Under the pieces are notes generated by a model. The model was given only the letters and a program-made list of their open reading frames with translations, had not been told where the DNA came from and did no database searches. A stretch of 19,326 bases of DNA, taken from assembly GCA_022013205.1 (NCBI GenBank), contig JAKLQT010000206.1, positions 1 through 19,326 on the forward strand, given 5' to 3'. Shown here in pieces: positions 14,457 through 19,326 of the stretch. The translations under genes and the position numbers were made by a program. Position 1 is the stretch's first letter; each line of letters opens with the position of its first letter. Origin of the DNA: Candidatus Omnitrophota bacterium (lineage in GTDB: Bacteria > Omnitrophota > Gorgyraeia > B26-G9).

Positions 14457-15710
14457 TTAAACACTTAGAGAGTTTATGAGCGTGATGAGCGGCAGGAACA
14501 TCGAAAGAACTATGATCCCGACTACAACTCCCATCACAATAATAAGTAAAGGCTCAAGCAATGACGTCAAGCTTCCGGCTGTAATCTCGATTTCTTCATC
14601 AAATGTATCGGCTACTTTTATAAGAATTTTATCTAAAGATCCGCTTTCTTCTCCTACAGCGATCATATTAACCATCAACTGGGGGAAAACATTAGTGTTT
14701 TCAAGCACTTTTGATATAAAACCTCCCTCACGAACACTTTCATAGACAGAATTAATCGCCTTAGCGATTACCTCATTACCGCTGACCTGTTTTGTCAGTT
14801 CAAGCGCCCGCAGGATCGGGACTCCGCCTTCTAAGAGAGTGGCCAGAGTCCTGGCAAAACGCGAAGCTGTTATTTTCTGGATCAAAAGCCCGAACACAGG
14901 AAGATTCAGCATTATTTTATCATTAAAATAGCGAACAGTATAATTGCGCAAAAGCAGCTTATAACTTATAAATATTAAAGCAATTCCTCCAAATAATAAA
15001 TACCAGCGCTCCAGTAAAAGATTACTAAACGCTAGAAGCGTCCTTGTTAAAAGAGGCAAGGCAACGCCTGTATTCTGAAATAATTCCATAAAACGCGGTA
15101 TTACAAAAGCAACTATAAATCCAAGTATTATGATTGAAACAACCAAAACAAGACAAGGATAAATCAACGCCGCCTTTATGCGCTGCGTAAGCCTCAGATT
15201 TCTTTCAAGATAATCGGCTAACCTCTTGAGAACTTCATCCAGAGCACCGCCGGTCTCTCCTGATTTGACCACGTTTATATAGATCCTGGAAAAAGAATCC
15301 GGATAATGCGCAAGCGCCCCGCTGAAAGTCTTGCCTGATTGAATCATATCGATAATATCATCAATTATTACCTTCATTCTTCCAAACCGCGTTTGCTTAT
15401 TAATTGTCTGCAGTCCTCTTAAAAGCGGCAACCCGGCATTAAGAAGCACAGCAAGCTGCCTGGTAAAAACAACCTTGTCTTCCGGTTTAAATTTAGATTC
15501 ACCTTGTTTTATGAAATTTAATTTTCCGATTAATGCTGTAAAAATATTGCGGGATTTAACTTGCTCATCTGCGGCAATAACATGGGAGGGGAATATACCC
15601 ATTTGGCGTATCTTGCTTAAAGCAGCATTAAGATTCACGGCCTCTACCTGTCCGCCTAAATCTTTTCCTTCTCTGTCGACCGCGGTATAGTTAAACAGTT
15701 CTTTTTTCAT
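14457..15710 (-). CDS. pilC: PilC/GspF inner-membrane platform protein
   Basis: PilC/GspF is the inner-membrane platform on which the cytoplasmic ATPases act during pilus or pseudopilus assembly. The 417-residue product is standard length. An N-terminal segment FNYTAVDREGKDLGGQVEA (6-24) is typical. Two T2SSF domains follow: about 81-204, with VVKSGETGGALDEVLKRLA (147-165), and about 284-405, with AVGEESGSLDKILIKVAD (351-368). Predicted membrane helices are about 182-204, 236-254 and 385-408. AGGA lies 6 nt upstream of the ATG. It follows the second PilB/GspE gene but is separated from it by 201 bp that hold a REPIN-like element, so cotranscription is uncertain. Pilus and secretion versions of this family are hard to tell apart. 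Confidence 0.94.
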   Translation of the reverse strand: MKKELFNYTAVDREGKDLGGQVEAVNLNAALSKIRQMGIFPSHVIAADEQVKSRNIFTALIGKLNFIKQGESKFKPEDKVVFTRQLAVLLNAGLPLLRGLQTINKQTRFGRMKVIIDDIIDMIQSGKTFSGALAHYPDSFSRIYINVVKSGETGGALDEVLKRLADYLERNLRLTQRIKAALIYPCLVLVVSIIILGFIVAFVIPRFMELFQNTGVALPLLTRTLLAFSNLLLERWYLLFGGIALIFISYKLLLRNYTVRYFNDKIMLNLPVFGLLIQKITASRFARTLATLLEGGVPILRALELTKQVSGNEVIAKAINSVYESVREGGFISKVLENTNVFPQLMVNMIAVGEESGSLDKILIKVADTFDEEIEITAGSLTSLLEPLLIIVMGVVVGIIVLSMFLPLITLINSLSV

Positions 15711-15911
15711 ATATTATCCTGTTAAGGGTTAATGAACGAATAATTGTAATAATCCTGGGGGCCGCGCTTGCCTCGGCCCGATTATTAATGATTTGACCAA
15801 TTATTGATAATTCTATACGGGCGCAGGCAAGCGGCGCCCCTACGTTATCATCATATTCACCAAATATATTTTGTCTATTTTTTGAACAAATAGTATTGAA
15901 CTAATAACCAT
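15711..15911. other. Intergenic region between the second pilB/gspE and pilC
   Basis: The 201-bp gap is dominated by the inverted pair of hairpins at 15757-15840. Between 15841 and 15911 the minus strand is A/T-rich and contains a weak promoter-like pair (TAGACA, 16 bp, TATGAT), which I do not consider convincing. The pilC ribosome binding site (AGGA) is at the low-coordinate end. Confidence 0.5.
15757..15840. repeat. REPIN-like element: two inverted hairpins with identical loops and covarying stems
   Basis: On the plus strand hairpin A is GGGCCG-CGCTTGCCT-CGGCCC (15759-15779) and hairpin B is GGGCGC-AGGCAAGCG-GCGCCC (15819-15839). B is an inverted copy of A: the 9-nt loops are exact reverse complements, while the two differing stem positions change on both arms together, so pairing is kept. 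The copies are separated by 39 A/T-rich bases. The arrangement, a head-to-head pair of short G+C-rich palindromes between genes, is that of REP doublets (REPINs/BIMEs). The G+C-rich arms contrast strongly with the flanking sequence. Confidence 0.75.
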
Positions 15912-17618
15912 TTAAACGTAAGCAGATGTTATCGCGACCAATTCATCTAAGGCTATCCTGCCGGAAAAAACTTTGAGCAATCCATCCTCTCGTAAAGTAC
16001 GCATTCCGTTTTTTATCGCCTGTTCTCTTAATTGGGCGATAGGCACTTTATCCAAAACAAGCGTCCTTATATCCTCATCAAGAATAAGCAATTCAAATAT
16101 TCCAGAACGGCCTTTATAGCCGGAGTAATTACAATGCTCACACCCCCTGCCTTTGTAGAATTTTTTTCCCTCGCTCTCTTTTTCACTTATACCCGCGTCC
16201 CTCAAGGATTCCTCTGTCGGAGTATATTCATGTTTACATTTAGTGCAAATACACCGAAGGAGCCTCTGAGCTAAAATCGCCTCAATCGCAGAAGCAATCA
16301 AAAAAGGCTCCACTCCCATATCAATAAGCCTGGTAATAACACTGGGAGCATCATTGGTATGCAGGGTAGAAAAGACAAGGTGTCCGGTTAAAGACGCGTG
16401 TATGGCCATCTGTACTGTTTCCGTATCACGGATTTCTCCAACCATAATAATATCAGGATCCTGACGCAAAATATGGCGAAGCGCCACAGGAAAAGTCATG
16501 TTTATCTTTGGCCGCACAGAAACCTGGATCAGCCCAGGCAAGTCAAATTCAACCGGATCCTCTACGGTGATAATCTTTTTCTCTATCGAATTGATTTCAC
16601 TCAGCGCGGAATATTGCGTGGTAGTTTTTCCGCACCCCGTAGGGCCTGTACTGAGGATTATACCGTAGGGCCTTTTAATCAATTCCCTTATTTTCTCTCT
16701 TGTATCCGGCTCAAACCCTATTTCATTAAGTGATAACTGCACGGCCGCCCTATCAAGGATTCTAATTACAACACTCTCCCCGAATAGTGTCGGAAGTGTT
16801 GATACCCGCAAATCCACCATTCTTCCGGCTATTCTAACCAGGGTCCTGCCGTCCTGCGGCAGCCGTGTTTCCGCGATATTGAGATTAGCCATGACCTTAA
16901 TACGCGAGCTGATGGCAAGATGCAGCGCCTTGGGAGGAGAGATGACATCATAGAGAACCCCATCCAAACGATAGCGGATTTTAAAGTTATCCTGAAACGG
17001 CTCAAAATGTATATCCGAGGCATTCCTGTTAATTGCCTGGGTAAAAATCATATTGATCAATTTAATTATAGGAAGCCGTGAAGCTGTCTCCCCTATATTC
17101 TCAACATTTTCCGCTCCTTCGATTAACTCCGGGATATTCTGGCTTATTTCGAAGAAAAGCTCATCTACACTTTCCGCATCTTGTTTGTAATGTTTTTTTA
17201 TGGCCTCTGCGATGCTCTCAGGGCTTGCCACTTTCCCCTTTATGTTACAGTTAAACATAAAGCGCAGGTCATCAAAGATACTGAAATTGAGCGGGTTATC
17301 TGTAGCAATAATAAGCGTATTTGCCTGGAAACTAAGCGGCATTACATTATAAAGCCGGGCAATCGATCCAGGAACTTTTTCAATAACCTCCTGAGCAATA
17401 ACAAAATCATTGAGTTCTACGGTTTCCATCTCAGCCTGGACACCCAAAACCTTAAGCAATTGCTCCTGAGTAATAAATCCCAGGTTGACAAAAATCCGGC
17501 CTAAAGGCAGGCCGCTTGTTTTCTGCTGTTCTAAGCCTTCCCTGAGATCCTGGGCACTGATAAGGCCGCGCTCCTTGAGGATATCGCCTATTGGTTTAAA
17601 TTTAAATCCACTGTTCAT
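15912..17618 (-). CDS. pilB: PilB/GspE family assembly ATPase (second copy, complete)
   Basis: This is a hexameric ATPase that drives pilus or pseudopilus extension. Of 568 residues, about 5-145 form the GspE N-terminal (MshEN-type) domains, with GDILKERGLIS (11-21) and LGRIFVNLGFITQEQL (39-54). The central N2 domain has ASDIHFEP (200-207). Walker A is GPTGCGKTT (325-333), the Asp box TVEDPVE (351-357), Walker B DIIMVGEIRD (389-398) and the His box TGHLVFSTLHT (411-421). The tetracysteine zinc site is Cys458-x2-Cys461 and Cys493-x2-Cys496, as in PilB/GspE but not PilT. The gene starts 13 nt after pilT with a weak ribosome binding site. Its core differs in many positions from the other PilB-like copy (for example LRQDPDIIM against LRQAPDIIM), so the two are diverged paralogues. 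Confidence 0.95.
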   Translation of the reverse strand: MNSGFKFKPIGDILKERGLISAQDLREGLEQQKTSGLPLGRIFVNLGFITQEQLLKVLGVQAEMETVELNDFVIAQEVIEKVPGSIARLYNVMPLSFQANTLIIATDNPLNFSIFDDLRFMFNCNIKGKVASPESIAEAIKKHYKQDAESVDELFFEISQNIPELIEGAENVENIGETASRLPIIKLINMIFTQAINRNASDIHFEPFQDNFKIRYRLDGVLYDVISPPKALHLAISSRIKVMANLNIAETRLPQDGRTLVRIAGRMVDLRVSTLPTLFGESVVIRILDRAAVQLSLNEIGFEPDTREKIRELIKRPYGIILSTGPTGCGKTTTQYSALSEINSIEKKIITVEDPVEFDLPGLIQVSVRPKINMTFPVALRHILRQDPDIIMVGEIRDTETVQMAIHASLTGHLVFSTLHTNDAPSVITRLIDMGVEPFLIASAIEAILAQRLLRCICTKCKHEYTPTEESLRDAGISEKESEGKKFYKGRGCEHCNYSGYKGRSGIFELLILDEDIRTLVLDKVPIAQLREQAIKNGMRTLREDGLLKVFSGRIALDELVAITSAYV

Positions 17619-17631
17619 TTTTAACTTATCT

Positions 17632-18696
17632 CTATCCCTTTCCGCTGATTTTTGCCTTCATTTGATCCTGATCAAATGCCCTGGCAATCGCATCTTCAGG
17701 CCTGATCACCCCAGTTGTATATAATTCAAACAATGAAGAATCAAACGTCCTCATGCCGAATTTTGCCCCGGTTTGCAGGTCTGATGTAATCCTATAAGTC
17801 TTCTTTTCCCGGATAAGATTCTGTATCGACGGCGTAGAAATCATTATTTCAAAAGCAGCCGCGCGCCCCCGGCCTGAGGCTTTGACAATAAGCTGCTGGG
17901 AAATAACCGCTAAAATAGACGTGGACAGCTGGGTTCTGATTTGCTCCTGTTGATTAGGAGGAAACACATCAATAATTCTGTCTACAGTGCGTGCCGCACT
18001 GGTTGTATGCAAAGTAGCCAGAACTAAATGCCCGGTTTCCGCGGCTAATATCGCTGCCTCTATAGTCGCCAAATCCCTCATTTCTCCCACAAGGATAACA
18101 TCCGGATTCTGACGCAGCCCTTTAATAAGGGCCTCGCTGAAACTGGGGACATCCACGCCTAATTCTCTCTGGGTAATAATACCTTTTTTGTGCGTATGAT
18201 AGTATTCTATAGGGTCTTCAATTGTAATAATATGGCAATCACGTTCAGTATTAATAAAATCCGTCATAGTCGCAAGTGTAGTTGTCTTACCGCTGCCGGT
18301 AGGCCCTGTTACTAAAATAAGCCCGCGGGGGCGGTACAACAGATCTCTGACAACCTGCGCAAGCCCGATCTCTTCAAAACTTAATAAATGCCCTGGAATC
18401 AATCGTAACGTCAGTCCATAATGGCCTTTTTGTTTATAGACTGAAACACGAAAACGGGCTATTTTTTCAAAAGCAAAACCGAAATCAACTCCGCCTACCT
18501 GCTGAACTCGCTGTTGATTCTCCATGCCGGTGATAGACTTCATAAGCGCCTCTGTATCCTCATGGCTAAGTAAATCATAGTTCAAAGGCATCAGCGCTCC
18601 GTCAATTCTTAATGTCGGAGACTTGCCTACGGTCAAATGCAAGTCTGAAGCATTATGTTTGACGCAAATCTTTAACAGTTCTCCAATATCTATCAT
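17632..18696 (-). CDS. pilT: Twitching motility retraction ATPase PilT
   Basis: PilT disassembles type IV pili and so powers retraction. The 354-residue length and short PAS-like N-terminal domain (ASDLHLTVG, 16-24) are typical. Walker A is GPTGSGKTT (131-139), the Asp box TIEDPIEY (158-165), Walker B DVILVGEMRD (199-208) and the His box ETGHLVLATLHT (220-231). STPSIQNLIREKK (287-299) corresponds to the AIRNLIRE helix that is specific to PilT and needed for retraction. The tetracysteine site of PilB is absent. AAGGGGG lies 8 nt before the ATG. It sits 14 nt after one PilB-like gene and 13 nt before another. Its presence argues that at least one system here is a dynamic pilus rather than only a secretion machine. 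Confidence 0.96.
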   Translation of the reverse strand: MIDIGELLKICVKHNASDLHLTVGKSPTLRIDGALMPLNYDLLSHEDTEALMKSITGMENQQRVQQVGGVDFGFAFEKIARFRVSVYKQKGHYGLTLRLIPGHLLSFEEIGLAQVVRDLLYRPRGLILVTGPTGSGKTTTLATMTDFINTERDCHIITIEDPIEYYHTHKKGIITQRELGVDVPSFSEALIKGLRQNPDVILVGEMRDLATIEAAILAAETGHLVLATLHTTSAARTVDRIIDVFPPNQQEQIRTQLSTSILAVISQQLIVKASGRGRAAAFEIMISTPSIQNLIREKKTYRITSDLQTGAKFGMRTFDSSLFELYTTGVIRPEDAIARAFDQDQMKAKISGKG

Positions 18697-18710
18697 GATA
18701 AATCCCCCTT

Positions 18711-19326
18711 TTAGTCGATATCACTTTGAGTAACTCTCACCACTTCCTGAAATGTTGTCAGGCCGCCCAGTACTTTTTCTATAGCATGCTCTTTTAATGT
18801 TGTCATACCCTTTTTCCGCGCCGATTCTCTGATAACCGTATTCGGGACATGTTCATGCGCAAGCTGTCTTATCTGCTCATCCAGGATCAATAATTCGAAA
18901 ATACCTGTCCTGCCTTTATATCCTGTGAACCCGCAATGCGCGCATCCCTTTGCCTGATAAAGTTTATATTTATCGGCTGCCTCTGTATTAAGTTCCAGGA
19001 TCTTCACCTCATCCTTAGGCGGTTTGTATTCCTGTTTACAATCCGGACACAATAGGCGGACAAGACGTTGAGCTAAAACCGCCTGCACAGTAGCAGCTGT
19101 GAGGTATGCCTCTATTCCCATATCTACAAGCCTTGTAATCGCGCTGGGAGCGTCATTTGTATGCAGAGTAGAAAAAATCAAATGCCCTGTAAGCGCGGAC
19201 TGCACAGAAATTCGTGCTGTTTCCAGATCCCTTATCTCTCCGACCATTATAATATCGGGTGCCTGGCGCAGCATAGAACGTAAAACCCGCGCGAAAGATA
19301 AACCTATTTTTGTTTTTACCTGCACC
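18711..19326 (-). CDS. pilB: PilB/GspE family assembly ATPase (first copy, C-terminal part, cut by window edge)
   Basis: The frame is open to the window edge and the start lies outside; the GTG near 19325 is internal, because QVKTKIGLSFARVLRSMLRQ matches the middle of the family. What remains covers the segment before Walker B to the C-terminus: Walker B DIIMVGEIRD, His box TGHLIFSTLHTNDAPSAITR, the first zinc pair in LLCPDCKQEY and the second in GCAHCGFTGYKGRTGIFELL. The tetracysteine places it with PilB/GspE, not PilT. It ends 14 nt before pilT. The P-loop and N-terminal domains cannot be checked. Whether this copy or the complete one is the pilus ATPase cannot be decided from the visible part. 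Confidence 0.94.
   Translation of the reverse strand, partial: VQVKTKIGLSFARVLRSMLRQAPDIIMVGEIRDLETARISVQSALTGHLIFSTLHTNDAPSAITRLVDMGIEAYLTAATVQAVLAQRLVRLLCPDCKQEYKPPKDEVKILELNTEAADKYKLYQAKGCAHCGFTGYKGRTGIFELLILDEQIRQLAHEHVPNTVIRESARKKGMTTLKEHAIEKVLGGLTTFQEVVRVTQSDID

Noticed and set aside
15856..15883. Promoter for pilC (TAGACA, 16 bp, TATGAT) just after the second pilB/gspE
   Set aside because: Both hexamers are imperfect, and the A/T-rich stretch would yield such matches by chance.
16829..17023. Short minus-strand open frame inside the second pilB/gspE, starting MPRIYILSRF
   Set aside because: It lies in another frame of the same strand within a well-conserved ATPase and has no ribosome binding site or domain.
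19323..19325. GTG at the window edge as the start of the first PilB/GspE copy
   Set aside because: The sequence that follows it aligns with the middle of the family, just before Walker B, so the gene continues beyond the window.

Overview
All protein-coding genes seen here lie on the minus strand, so the biological reading order runs from high to low coordinates. The window is a bacterial chromosome segment of moderate, A+T-leaning composition. It joins a type IV pilus / type II secretion-like assembly locus to a block of core housekeeping genes. A secretin with a signal peptide and an inner-membrane alignment complex imply a diderm envelope. The pilus gene order (PilM-like, PilO-like, PilP-like, TPR-containing secretin) resembles the Amuc_1101 to Amuc_1098 arrangement of Akkermansia. 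Together with the rho-rpmE-prfA-prmC-murA run, this suggests a PVC-superphylum or Omnitrophota-like uncultured bacterium. The taxonomic placement is inference, not something the sequence proves.

Layout in transcription order. (1) 19326-14457, motor and platform block: the C-terminus of a first PilB/GspE ATPase (cut by the window edge), the retraction ATPase PilT, a second complete PilB/GspE ATPase, then the platform protein PilC/GspF. The first three genes are only 13-14 nt apart. A 201-bp gap before pilC holds a REPIN-like pair of hairpins whose stems covary and whose loops are identical. (2) 14456-9173, alignment-complex block: a good sigma70-type promoter and a leader with a 9-bp hairpin precede a PilM-PilN fusion (GspL-like architecture), a PilO/Amuc_1100-like protein, a PilP/GspC-like protein and the secretin, tightly packed with one ATGA overlap. 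(3) 9172-2998: polA (proofreading residues lost), glgA, coaE, rho. (4) 2997-1: rpmE, prfA, prmC and the start of murA, mostly overlapping, preceded by a 418-bp intergenic region crowded with palindromes and an exact 28-bp direct repeat.

How the parts fit: ATPases 1-3 power extension and retraction of a pilus or pseudopilus through the PilC platform, the PilM-N/O/P complex couples this to the secretin pore, and no pilin gene lies in the window. PrmC methylates the GGQ glutamine of release factor 1, which is encoded just upstream of it. Rho, L31, PolA, CoaE and MurA are core functions; glgA is the only storage-metabolism gene among them.

The most interesting non-coding signals are the REPIN-like element at 15757-15840, the palindrome-dense rpmE leader at 2584-2960, and a degenerate heptamer array at 1233-1260. 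I saw no CRISPR array, tRNA, rRNA, transposase or defence gene. I do not see a wholly new multi-gene system; the novelty candidates are the fused PilM-PilN design and the structured intergenic elements.
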